Assembly: GCF_000346465.2 (NCBI RefSeq)
Contig: NC_034009.1
Span: forward strand, 22,738,709-22,802,708
Direction of reading: 5' to 3'
Length of the DNA stretch: 64,000 bases
Source: Prunus persica
Taxonomy: Eukaryota > Streptophyta > Magnoliopsida > Rosales > Rosaceae
A model generated the notes under the pieces. The model ran no database searches, was not told the origin of the DNA, and saw only the letters and a program-made list of their open reading frames with translations. This document shows positions 12,358 through 22,597 of the stretch, piece by piece. Within the stretch, counting starts at the first letter, position 1. Each line of letters opens with the position of its first letter. The position numbers and the translations under genes were made by a program.

Positions 12358-14565
12358 TTACCATGGTTTCAAGTCTCCCACTGGACCTTCTGTCCAATTT
12401 AAAATCTTTTGACCACCCTTCAAGTAAACACTTTGAGCATGGGGCAATTTGCGAGCCAGCCCGTTTAGTATCTGATGGAAAGCATCCCCTGGTTGTGCAG
12501 GTTGCGGGAACATCATTGCCCATTTCATCGAAGGATTTGCAAGTAATCTTTGTTTCCTGAGGATTACTTCTGGTGGAATAGAAGTGAGAATTGTGTCCAG
12601 GTTAGGGACATCCTCCTCAGCCAGAAAAACTCCAATTTCTTCCCATGGGATAGCATCAGCGAAGGGTAAGACAATATCGTCAGCTATAATAACAGGGATG
12701 CAACCAAACACCACTGCTTCAACTAGCCTCGGACTCCATGGGGCCCAACCCAGAGGGCATAAACAGAATATAGATCGCTGCATGTCTTCATAATATGTAG
12801 TTGGATGGTCTGTGGAGATATCAAACAGAGGATTGTTCTTGAAATTCTCCCAAACAGCTGCCCTCGCACCTCTGTCAGTCAATTCAAAGGGTCAAGAGGA
12901 AGTTACATTTGACTCAAGAAGATAATGCATGAAGGCCAGATACAGAGATAAACTTTCAACATTCATGTCCATGTTATTCCCATCTCATAAAAGAGTATAC
13001 AGAAAACATGTTCATAAAATTCAAAGGTAAAACACTTTCCTGATAGACGTACCTCGCATAGTAACCACCTTCAGGGTCATTATTAATGTCATAAAATAGA
13101 CCACGGAAGTATACGAAGATGGACCGTGGAGTCTCTTGGGGAATCAGGTGGGCCTGCATCTTTTGTGGTGGAGCATATGGAGGAATTGTGATTGAACCCT
13201 CCTTCAAGCATACATGGTTTCGTTGCCCAAAGGTCTGAACCAAGGTGGCACGCTGGAGCAGTGGAAGAATCCCCCGTTCAATAGCTTTCTCTTCCTATAA
13301 AATGTCAGCAGTATAAACCTTATATTAGCCATAACCAGTACAAGTAACCTTTCCTTATTTTTGTGATTGAGCTAATTGTATAAATATTCTTCACAAAAAG
13401 TTTAATTTTTCCCGCAAATTTTGGGATGGATGAATTCATACTCTATTTTGCAGTGTGCACCTTTACAGGACTGCTAATTCATATAAATTTCTCATGTTCA
13501 GATTCAGCTTACTTTTCTTTAACCTAAGGAAATCATGCTTAGGTACAAAGTAGAAGGGTCCTACCTGGTAATGAAAGCAGGCTCCAAAGTCATGAGGCAC
13601 AACAAAGAAGTGATCAGCTCCTTCTGTTCGATTCCAATAAGGCCAGTTTGTAGATATGAGCTGTATTGCACTTCTCATCATCCGCGGAGATTTGAAGGGC
13701 AACGGCAAGCCAGTGGGGGTAAGGTCACAAGTAGTGTAGATAGGGGTATAAAACCAATCTGCTTCCTCAGGATTGAAGGTTCTAACCGGGCTGGATAAGA
13801 GGAACCTATGCATGAAGATCTCAGCAGCAAACATATGGTTGAGACATCTTGGGTCTTTCTGAAGGATTTTCTTGTTGTATTTGTTAGGCAGCTCATAAAC
13901 ATAAACTTTCAACCTTCCAGTTGGATCATCCTCCAAGACATCACCAGCGCTTCCTGCATCATTCTTCCATTAGTCAATCGGAAAAAGAGTATGCATCAAA
14001 TAGAATAAAACGCTACGAAATGCTTATGGATAAAAATTTACTGCTCGTATTTCCAAGAACCAATTAGAATAAAAATTTACTGTTTTTTTCCACTTTCCCG
14101 AGATTAATCTTTGATGTAATGTTTGTGAAAAAGAATAAAAGAACATCTACCAGTGAAACTGATATGAGATAAATAATCATAGTTTGGTATCTCATATACA
14201 AGTTACAGTATGAATTTCATATAAAATTGAAACGCAAACTAATCATCTCGAAGCTGACCAAAACTAGTGCCCCCAATTTGGCCCTACAACGAAAGTCATC
14301 AAAAGAAATTCCAAAAATTCTGAACTGGGACTTAATGGAAACAAGAAAAGGGCATTTCTTCAAACACCTGAGCCTATATGGGGCAAATGTAGCAAAAAGG
14401 AAACTGCTTTAGAAACCAATTTGAAGCGAACAATGACAGAGGCATACCTGAAATCCTCTCTGTAGGCACATTCTGATCAGCACCAACTTCCCAAGCAAAC
14501 CCAAAAACAAAAAGAAGAGCAAGAACCCACATGCAAATTCTCATTTTGACCCAACTGAAACCCAC
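12358..14565 (-). CDS. IRX10L: GT47 exostosin-family glycosyltransferase (IRX10/IRX10-like xylan synthase)
   Basis: Golgi type II membrane enzyme predicted to extend the beta-1,4-xylan backbone of glucuronoxylan. Four minus-strand exons: 14448-14565, 13565-13953, 13053-13294 and 12358-12871. They give 420 residues, close to the 412-415 usual for IRX10 proteins. A Met at 14544 (MRICMWVL) would give 413. One hydrophobic signal-anchor (residues about 10-28) is followed by the exostosin domain: RLKVYVYELP, NHMFAAEIFMHRFLLSS, FFVVPHDFGACFHYQ, FCLCPLGWAPWSPRLVEAVV and the GCIPVIIADD nucleotide-sugar region. The C-terminus GPVGDLKPW is characteristic of this clade. Whether it is IRX10 or IRX10L cannot be decided without a tree. 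Confidence 0.94.
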
Positions 14566-15490
14566 ACTCCGATACCTAATTTGACTGAAAATCGAAATGG
14601 GTCTTCCGGTTTTCGTATCATTGAGGTTGTAGAGGCAGTATATATGAAGAGTATATGGTTGGGACGTCGCGCGGGTAGTAGTTGGGAAGCTTTCTTAGAC
14701 TCTAGGTTTGTGGAAATGGAATAAGAAACGGAGGTTTTCAGGTGAGCATCGATAGAGAAGTGCAGAGAGGAATTGCTTGAAGAAACAGTGAAGGCGTGCA
14801 TTTTTCTTTTTTATTTAGATTTCTTAGGAAGGATTTTGCAGCTAACAACATGTACAAATCCATGTGGTTAGTGAAAGCTGTATTTGTTTTGCCGGTTTGA
14901 TGACAAGTCCATTTCAGAAGGCTGAGTGTCAGATAAATAAGCGCAAAGCTCTTGAATATATTAATTAATTCCCGCGCTTTCCCTTTCTCCGGTTGTTGCG
15001 TAATGACCGTAGTGTTAAAAGTCACCGACAAACTACACTTGGATAAATGTGTAAATGGGTAAACATACACTTGGATAATTATGATCAATCGACCCAACTA
15101 GTTGAATACTCGTATCCCAACATGATACACTAATTCCTTGCTTGTAACAAATATGAAGTACGATTTTAATTTATAATTCAAGTATGACAAGTATGACTTG
15201 AATTCAACAATCCCTTAACAAATGCAATATGAATTAAGTCCAACTATGTAATCATTAGCCAGAAGGCTAACAATAGGAGGGGGAAACTCCACAACATTAT
15301 AACCCAAATTGGAGTATGTGCTTGATGATCTGCTCTCTATAAACATGAGAAATAGTACCGTCATTAGCAGCTTCGTGCAGTTATGAATTAGACTAAATAG
15401 AGGATGGCTAGCATAATCTCACCTTTAGTCAAGGAAGCAGTAATAGAGTTATATTTCACTTTAATTTTTTGGATACCTTCATTCCAACTT
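14566..15490. other. GT47 upstream region
   Basis: Promoter side of the GT47 gene followed by AT-rich intergenic DNA up to the nested repeat at about 15.5 kb. No gene is supported. Confidence 0.5.
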
Positions 15491-15560
15491 AGGAGAAGGA
15501 GAAAAATTTAGTTGCAATGGAGATAGCACTATTTTGCTATCCTTAATCAATAATGATATG
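15491..15560. repeat. Left half of a small interspersed repeat split by a hAT-type insertion
   Basis: The segment from GAGAAAAATTTAGTTGCAA to AATAATGATATG resembles bases about 55970-56025 of this window (GAGAAAAATTAAGTTGCAA to TTAATTAATAATG). The right half resumes at 18618. The last 8 bases are the left copy of the target duplication ATGATATG. Confidence 0.8.
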
Positions 15561-16471
15561 CAAGGGCGGATCCAGGATTCTTAGGCCATGGGGTCGTAGT
15601 GTAAAAGTTTCAAAACTTTTTTTAGAAGAAAATAAAATTGAAAATTTGAAAAATTAAATAATACCACTTTCAACTAATCAAAACACAAAACCTACTTTCC
15701 ACTTGGACGGAATTTTTATAGCCCATTCAAGTTGTTCTCTCTGTTACAATAAACAACAAGGACAAGTATACTGAAAGAATGAACTTCACAGGGAAGAGTT
15801 TTGAACAAATTAGCATACCATCATTGCACAACTTGAATACATCAGGAAACATATTACATCAAGCCCTATTTAGGGCCAATTTGGCATTGTTGTCCTGGAA
15901 GAATAATCGCTGTCAAATTTGGTGTGAGAGAAATCAGCTGTGAGATAAAAGCAGTTTGGTGTTTGATAAACTTTTTGTTAAAAGTGTTGTTGGTACTTGT
16001 TAGGGTCTTTTTTCGTCAGAAGGCTCGTCCGGGCTTGTTCATTCTTAGACCACTATAGAGTGGTGAATCAAGCCTTCGTTGCCCTTTTTTCTGAGTTAGC
16101 GAGAACTAGGCCCTAAAGCATCCTGAGGAAGAAGCAAGTCCCATGGGAGTACTTTGTTCTTCTTCCAGCGGCTACGTGTTTTGTGTTGATATTTTCGACA
16201 GCTTGATGAAGAGTTGCAGATGGTGCATTGATGTTGCACAAGCTTGGTATGAGAGTTTGCTTTGGTGAATTAAGACACTACTAGGCTTGACATGAGGGGT
16301 TTGTGGCATAGGAGCTAAGAGAAAATGAGTATAAAGAAAAGATTAAGGCTTGAGATTTTGAGTGTTTTCGGCAGCTAGACGAAGAGCTTGCAATGTTTGC
16401 GTTTTCTGGGGTAATGACTATAGTTTCAACTTAGCTTGAGAGGATGGGTGTTTCAGATTTGGGATGGAGCC

Positions 16472-16474
<3 letters not shown>

Positions 16475-16537
<63 letters not shown>

Positions 16538-16562
16538 TATATATATATATATATATATATAG
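16475..16562. repeat. Compound microsatellite (TG)n(AG)n(AT)n
   Basis: About 20 TG units run into 11-12 AG units and then about 12 AT units without interruption. Confidence 0.95.
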
Positions 16563-17264
16563 ATGGAGATAAAAGATGGGTGGCTTGAGTAGATTTCCAG
16601 CAGCTTGACAATTGCTTGGACGTGCTTTGGATGGTTGAAGATGACTTGCTGACGTTGATCTAAGATTATATGAGCTTGGAGTGTGGGAGCTAAAGACCCA
16701 CAAGTTTAGCAAATATAAGAATGCTTATGCTTGGCTTGGTGTTTGATATGCTTGAGTTTGGGTGTTGAGAACTTATTGTTTGAAGCTATGGTTATGGTGG
16801 TTTGATTGTTTGGCTGTGATGATTGTTAGAATGCTTATAGCAATCAAATGAATGAGGTTTTAAAGAGCATGACTGAAGAAAGAAAAACTTAAGACTTTGA
16901 AAGCTATGGTGTTTGTGACTACAATTCTAGAGAGATTTATGAGTTCTAGAGGTGGGAGGATGGAAGGAAAAGCTTAAGGCTTAAAGGCTATAATGTTTAT
17001 AGCTTGGAAAGGTATGAGGAGGAAGGAAAAGCTTAGAGTTATGCTTGGTGATGCTTTATAGGGAAAATGGAGGATTTCAAGGATGAGAAAATAGAAGAAA
17101 TAGTTGTGATAGCTAAGGAATAATTGGAATGGCTACTGGAATGCTTGCAGTAGCTGAAGAAAGGGTGAGTTCTCATGGTTGCTGGGGGGCTTGCAACAAC
17201 CAAGATAAGTTGATTTTGCCTGGGCAATGCCTCCCAATTTATAGAAGGTGAAGGCTCTCTTTGG

Positions 17265-17440
17265 TTTCCAATAGGTAAAAAGAAGTATTGGAGCTAGTCT
17301 ATTTCCAATGGGTAAAGGGAGCATTGGGACATTCTTATTTTCAATAGGTAAAGCAAGGCATTGAAAAATATCTATTTCCTATGGGCAAAAGGAAGTGTCG
17401 AAATTGGCTTGTTTCCAGTGGGTAATAGGGAACGCTTGAA
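17265..17440. repeat. Minisatellite, about 37-bp unit, five degenerate copies
   Basis: The phrase TTTCCAATRGGTAAA recurs, with variation, at about 17265, 17302, 17338, 17374 and 17412, each followed by a purine-rich AAGNANYRTTGRA-like segment. The period is 36-38 bp. It lies inside the hAT-type element. Confidence 0.75.
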
Positions 17441-18252
17441 GAATATCTCATTTGCTCACCCACATTGGAGAACTCCAAGTAATGGGCTTGAACTTTAATG
17501 CTCCCAAGTAGCTAGCACAAAGTCTCCATTATCCAAGAGCTTCTGTGGGCCTTGTGAACCTCCGTAACCTTCCACACCACAATCTCTCGTCCAAGTCTCA
17601 TAAACCACATGACTTGGGTTCATGTGAGCTTGGTAGGTGATTGACATATGAAAAATGTATTATTGACTTGGCACGACGTGCACACTATTTGTATATTTAT
17701 TTATTTAATTAATTCCTAAAATACAGTTTGGATTAACGCATGACCAACATTATATGTTATATTGAGCTTCTCGTGACTTTTTTGGGCTTTAACAATATTA
17801 ATTCCCGCATAATCAAAAAATTCCAAAATAATTATTAAATCTAGTGCCTCTTCGAAACTAATTCCCGCATAATCCAAAAATGAAAGCACCTCATTAGCTA
17901 CTTTCCCTAATAGCTTTCTCTCACAGCAATTTTTAACAATAAGTGATTTTCTCATAGTTTACCAAACAGGCTGGGCTTCCCAAAATTTTAAAAAAAAAAT
18001 CACTTATCACCCCAAATAAGCAATGCTAAACGGGCACTTACACGGTATGTATTTGAAACTCAAAATACAACATTATCAAATAAAGTTGAACAAGTCAAAA
18101 AAACAACTAGCAAGCCTTAGCCAAAGTCTGGAATGAATTTGAATTCGAAACCACAGATAATGTTTGTCTAACATATAGATTACCATTCTACGAAATAATT
18201 TGGGAATTTATTTGGGTGCGTGGAGTGTGAAATAATTTGGGAATTAAGGGTT

Positions 18253-18271
18253 TGGGGGGGGGGGGGGGGGG
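18253..18271. repeat. poly-G run
   Basis: A homopolymer of about 19 G residues inside the hAT-type element; its length may be uncertain in the assembly. Confidence 0.8.
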
Positions 18272-18617
18272 CACACTTCTGCAGTGGATGATGTTCTTCT
18301 TCTTTTTTTCTTTTTTTTTTGGAAGCCTGGCTCAAAACAACGTAGTTTTGAGGCCAGGTCATTAAAAAAAGTTGAGGAGCCTACAACACAATGTAGTTTT
18401 CCTAGTGATTTTATAAAATAACATTTTTTTTTTTAAAAAAAACATCGCCTCTGCGCTGCTGCATGCAAAGCTTCATGGCTTCTCCTTTAGGACTTTATCA
18501 AATAGCTTATGTGCACCTCATGAGGGCACAACACCAACAAACAAGGGCCTCCAAGCCTATTGTCATGGCTACCATGAGGTCGTTTGACCCCATGATGGCT
18601 CTACCCCTGATGATATG

Positions 18618-18715
18618 TCACGTGGAACTGTTATGATGCATATCATAGCATTATTGATCGAAGATAGCAAAATAGTTATATTCTCATTTCATGAAAGTCT
18701 TTCTCCCGATGAAAA
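18618..18715. repeat. Right half of the split small repeat
   Basis: CATAGCATTATTGATCGAAG and TTCTCATTTCATGAAAGTC resemble CATAGCGTTATTGACTGGAA and TCCCGTTTCATGGAAGTC at about 56055-56110. It begins right after the second ATGATATG octamer. Confidence 0.75.
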
Positions 18716-18979
18716 GCATTTTAATTATTCAGATACCTTCATTCAAAAGTAATACAATATTTGATACGTGTACAAGCCTAAATAGTAGCTACATTTGCGA
18801 GTTACCAGAAAAAGAAAAAATAATGATCACTGCGAAAAATACTATGAAAGTACGTAGTAAATTTAGGTTTTAGCCACACAAAAACTTTCACTTTTGAAAA
18901 AAGCCAAAAAAAATTCAAAAAAACAGAAAAATCTCTCAACTTCCAAACTAAAGACATGTAAATGTAAATGATTAATTAA

Positions 18980-19168
18980 GAACAGTCTCGATCTCTTGGA
19001 CCACAGGAGTCTAAGAAATTATGGTTACCTATCATTGGATTTAATCCAATGGTTCAAAAAAGTTTCTTAAAAGAAGTGCAAGGGTTAGTGAACCGTTGAA
19101 TTCATATTGAACAGTGAGTAAACACAAATCTCTTGGACTTCTATAGTCCAAGAGATCAAAACTGTCAT
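18980..19168. mobile_element. MITE with hairpin-forming ends, upstream of the Sec14 gene
   Basis: The left end AACAGTCTCGATCTCTTGGA matches the reverse complement of the right end, GACAGTTTTGATCTCTTGGA. Each end is itself palindromic: at 19128-19156 the arms ATCTCTTGGACT and AGTCCAAGAGAT are perfect complements over 12 bp around a 5-base loop. The left end has an imperfect version. No coding potential. Confidence 0.65.
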
Positions 19169-19670
19169 TAGAAAATCCAAAAATAAATTAGGACAATTTT
19201 ATTCATTTTGATTTCTTTTAAAAAAATTCTCTCACTCTTTTCCTTATCCAATACGTTCAGTCCAAACAGAAAAATCAATCAATCGAGAAACAGCTTTTGC
19301 TGAAACGAATGGACCCACCTGGGGGGCCCTCCTTTTCCTAATGACAATGACATGAGTTTGGTTAGTTGGCCCAACTCCAGTCAGTGAGACCAAGCCGCGC
19401 AAATAAAGCCCAATTATAATCGAACCGGTAACGGAAGCGAAAACGGACGTTTGTCAAAGATCACAAAGGAAGAGTCAAGTCAATAATGGAGTTCCAAAGG
19501 AAACATTAAAAAGTCTCTATCTACAGACTTTTCGTTAACGGATGGTCACGAGTCCGTTAAATTCCGCGGGTCGGCAGACCAGCTCGTCTCTGTTTCTCAA
19601 CTGCCTTCATTTAAAGTCCATCTCTCTCAGTCTTCCTCTCTCTCTCCCCTCCCCCCCCCCCTTTCTCTTC

Positions 19671-19671
<1 letters not shown>

Positions 19672-19712
<41 letters not shown>
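19672..19712. repeat. (TC)n microsatellite in a 5' leader
   Basis: About 20 uninterrupted TC units preceded by an imperfect CT/C-rich tract from 19620. Confidence 0.9.
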
Positions 19713-19716
<4 letters not shown>

Positions 19717-19829
19717 ATTTTTATGAATTTGGAAAGCTGGGTTTTGTCGTAGGAAGTGGGAAGAAAAGGAAAGGAGGTTGCTTGAACATAAAAAGAAAGA
19801 ATTTTTGGTAAAAAAAAAGAAGAAGAATT

Positions 19830-20013
19830 ATGGAGTCATCCAATGGGAAAGAGAGTGTGATGAGCATGGAAATAAATGAGGGGATGGAAGTAAATGAGGG
19901 GATCGAAGAATCAAACTTTGAAAGCAATGAGATTGAGAGGAACAAGATGGGCATCATGAGAGCTCTTGTGGAAAGGGAAGATCCCTCCTCCAAGGTTGGA
20001 ATTGGATAATTCT

Positions 20014-20077
<64 letters not shown>

Positions 20078-21663
20078 CCCTTTCCTCTTTTCCTGTTTGT
20101 CACTTTACTTTTGTTGACAATTCTTTGATTAGAAATTATTCTAAATTTGGTCTCACTTTTTCCTAACAACTTGCTTTGCTTAGCCTTCATCTTCTATCTA
20201 ATGACACTACTAGCTTAGATTGTTAAAGCTAAAATGGTTGTGATTTCAGATTATAATGATTAGGGTGATTGAGCATGTATGGTTAATTGGTTTGGTAGGA
20301 GATGAAGCTGGTTTCAATTGAACTGTTTTGTGCTCAAACTGCTGATGGATATTAATGTTGATATGTCAAGGAAAATTAATAAACTTGTCCTTTCTATATA
20401 TACAATCTCTTTTTATAACAAAAATTAGTGTTTAATTTAAACTTTTGCATACCCAATTTCAAGATTGGCTACATTGTTCTTATACTTGCATAATGCTGGT
20501 ATGCTATGCAGGACGTGGATGATTTCATGATCCGGAGATTTCTGCGGGCACGTGATCTGGATATTGAGAAGGCTTCTACCCTGTTCCTCAAGTATCTGAG
20601 TTGGAGAAAGTCATTTGTGCCAAATGGTTCCATCTCAGAGTCAGAGATTCCAAGAGAGCTTGCTCATAACAAGCTGTTTATGCAAGGTCTGGACAAGACG
20701 GGACGCCCCATCGTCGTCGTTTTTGGTGGGAGGCATAAGCGCACCAAACTAGAGGAGTTCAAACGTAAGTGCGGCTTTTCTAATGAAGAAACCAGAAAAC
20801 TTCTTGCATTCAGTTTAAATTTTGACCGTTTCCTTTTGCAGGTTTTGTAGTCTATAGCCTTGACAAAATAAGTGCCAGGTAACTCACATGTTAGTTATGG
20901 CAGTTGATATTTGGTACTTCAGTCAGTTGAATATGATAGTTTTAAGGGGTTATCGATATTTTAGAATGTGCCCTGAATAATTGTAGCCATGTCATATGCT
21001 CTATGTTATGTTTATCTTTCAGAATGCCAGCAGGCAAGGAAAAGTTTGTATCCATTGCAGATCTTGAAGGATGGGGATATGTCAATAGCGACATTCGTGG
21101 ATACTTGGCAGCTCTGTCGATCTTGCAGGTTCGACTTTCCTCATTACATTCCATCAAACAAATTTCCAAATGATTGTCTTTGATCGATTAGGTGAAACAA
21201 ATGCAATTGGAATGTGTAGCTTCTCTGTTCAACTGTGGCACATTGGAATGACATTTACGTTTTAACGTCACTCAGACGAGGTAATAATGGATACTTGTTT
21301 TCTTGGACAGGATTGCTACCCAGAAAGGCTTGGCAAGTTATATCTTGTTCATGTGCCTTACGTTTTCATGACGGCATGGAAGATGGTTTACCCATTTATT
21401 GACAACAAAACCAAGAAGAAGGTAAAAGTACTTCTTTACCAGGAAAAACAGGGTCATCTGCACATCTTGCTACTTTTATACCGCTAACAACTACCAAGTG
21501 ATTGTTTTGTTTAACTCAATCATCTGTTTACCGTGTAATCTTGCAGATAGTTTTTGTTGAGAACAAAAAACTGAGCTCCACCCTGCTCAGTGATATTGAT
21601 GAGAGCCAACTCCCAGATACATATGGAGGCAAATTGCCGTTAGTTCCTATCCAAGACTGCTAG
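19830..21663 (+). CDS. Sec14-like CRAL-TRIO phosphatidylinositol transfer protein
   Basis: Soluble lipid-binding protein predicted to exchange phosphatidylinositol or similar lipids between membranes. Six exons: 19830-19994, 20512-20764, 20842-20878, 21023-21128, 21311-21421 and 21547-21663. They give 262 residues, the length of the short plant Sec14 group (no GOLD or nodulin domain). The N-terminus is acidic and Met/Glu-rich (MESSNGKESVMSMEINEG). The CRAL-TRIO N-region follows (DDFMIRRFLRARDLDIEKA), then the lipid-binding domain with PIVVVFGGRH, KFVSIADLEGWGY, YPERLGKLYLVHVP, FVENKKL and a C-terminal LPDTYGGKLPLVPI. Intron 1 contains a (CT)n(AT)n microsatellite. It resembles the At1g01630 group from memory; the in vivo ligand is unknown. 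Confidence 0.93.
20017..20078. repeat. (CT)n(AT)n compound microsatellite in intron 1
   Basis: About 21 CT units followed by about 10 TA units just inside the donor of the Sec14-like gene's first intron. Confidence 0.93.
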
Positions 21664-22597
21664 CTTTTTGGCTCAACTCGAGGCACTTCCCGATTGATAT
21701 TGGTTAAATATTTTGTTGTAACATTTGGAGTTCGAGCTACTTTTCTACCGCTTAGCACGTTATCTGTATTAAATTCTTATAGTTCAATTGCCCGCATTAT
21801 CGGACCTTCGTCCACACATCTGCAAGGCAAATGCAAAACGTTCTGGAACATTTCATCTGGCATTGCAAGATATTGAGATGGAAGTCATCTTGCTTTTGAG
21901 TAATTTGATGGCTCCAAATAATTGCAGGGCCAGCCGTATCCTGCCAAACTATTGCCAAATTGAAGAAAATTTGCACTCATTTTAGGTAGCACATAGGTCG
22001 GTAGTTTTGGGGCTTGTGTAGGAGCAACGTGTATCATGGAAATCCATAAATGCATGATGGATCTCTAAGATATAGTTTAATTATGTCGCCCGAGTCAACA
22101 ACGCTTTCAAAAAGCAAACCGTACACTCAAGCGTCAATTATTCAATTGAATCAACAATGGTTTCCGATGGCCTTCCTTGTCCTCCCGTGGAGGTCTCAGC
22201 CCAGTAATTTGATTAGGTTACTTTGGGTGTAGGCTTTATTCTAGGCTCTCTTTTTGATCCTAGTCTGCTTGCATCTTGTTTGCTTTCTGTATTGTTGGTT
22301 TTGCTGGCGGTCTTTGCGCCTTTTTTTGAAGTATTTTCAGACCAAAAAAAAAAAAAAAAAAAAAACCTGAAGTACCATGAAACTCTACACGGTAAACAAA
22401 AATGTAATCGTATTATTCAAGACATCGGAACTCCAACCAGTACCGACTGCAGATACAAAATCCAAATATGTTAACCATGACTAGAATAAAAATTGAAGTT
22501 TGCAAACATCACATTCCCTGATGTCGAGGAAGCTATGAATTATGAGACCTCGCGTAAAAATGATGCACCTGAGAAAATAAAAACTGCCCGGCAATGC
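21664..22597. other. Sec14-like 3' UTR and convergent intergenic DNA
   Basis: 3' flank of the Sec14-like gene and 3' UTR of the convergent Rieske gene. It contains an A-run at 22345-22365. No gene is supported. Confidence 0.5.

Larger units (their letters stand above)
15873..18035. mobile_element. Inner inverted-end element nested in the hAT element
   Basis: The left end GGGCCAATTTGGCATTGTTG matches, in reverse complement, the right end (GCCCGTTTAGCATTGCTTAT). It is followed by text typical of small plant elements (GATAAAAGCAGTTTGGTGTTT on the left, TAGTTTACCAAACAGGCTGG on the right). No exact target duplication was found, so the limits are tentative. The central 1.6 kb (about 16010-17690) differs in style and may be a further insertion. 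Confidence 0.5.
15561..18609. mobile_element. Non-autonomous hAT-type transposon, 3,049 bp
   Basis: The left end is CAAGGGCGGATCCAGG; the right end reverse-complemented is CAGGGGTAGAGCCATCATGG. Both match the CAGGGGCGGAGCCAG type of plant hAT termini. Identical ATGATATG octamers flank it (15553-15560 and 18610-18617), and 8-bp duplications are the hAT rule. It lies inside another repeat whose uninterrupted relative occurs at about 55970-56120. No transposase reading frame is visible, so it must have moved with enzyme from elsewhere. The interior holds another inverted-end element (15873-18035), a compound microsatellite and a 37-bp minisatellite. Confidence 0.8.
18716..19829. promoter_or_regulatory. 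Upstream region and 5' UTR of the Sec14-like gene
   Basis: Contains the MITE at 18980-19168, then a less AT-rich stretch, and a long CT microsatellite at about 19672-19712. The latter probably lies in the transcribed leader, about 120 bases before the start codon. Confidence 0.45.

Noticed and set aside
16431..16712. Open frame with Thr-His and Tyr-Ile repeats
   Set aside because: It reads through a TG/AG/AT microsatellite inside a transposon.
16475..17440. Repeats that might suggest a CRISPR-like array
   Set aside because: The units are simple microsatellites and a degenerate minisatellite without unique spacers, and the genome is eukaryotic.
19954..20190. Antisense frame with repeated Arg-Glu over the Sec14 intron
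   Set aside because: It is the translation of a CT microsatellite, not a coding sequence.
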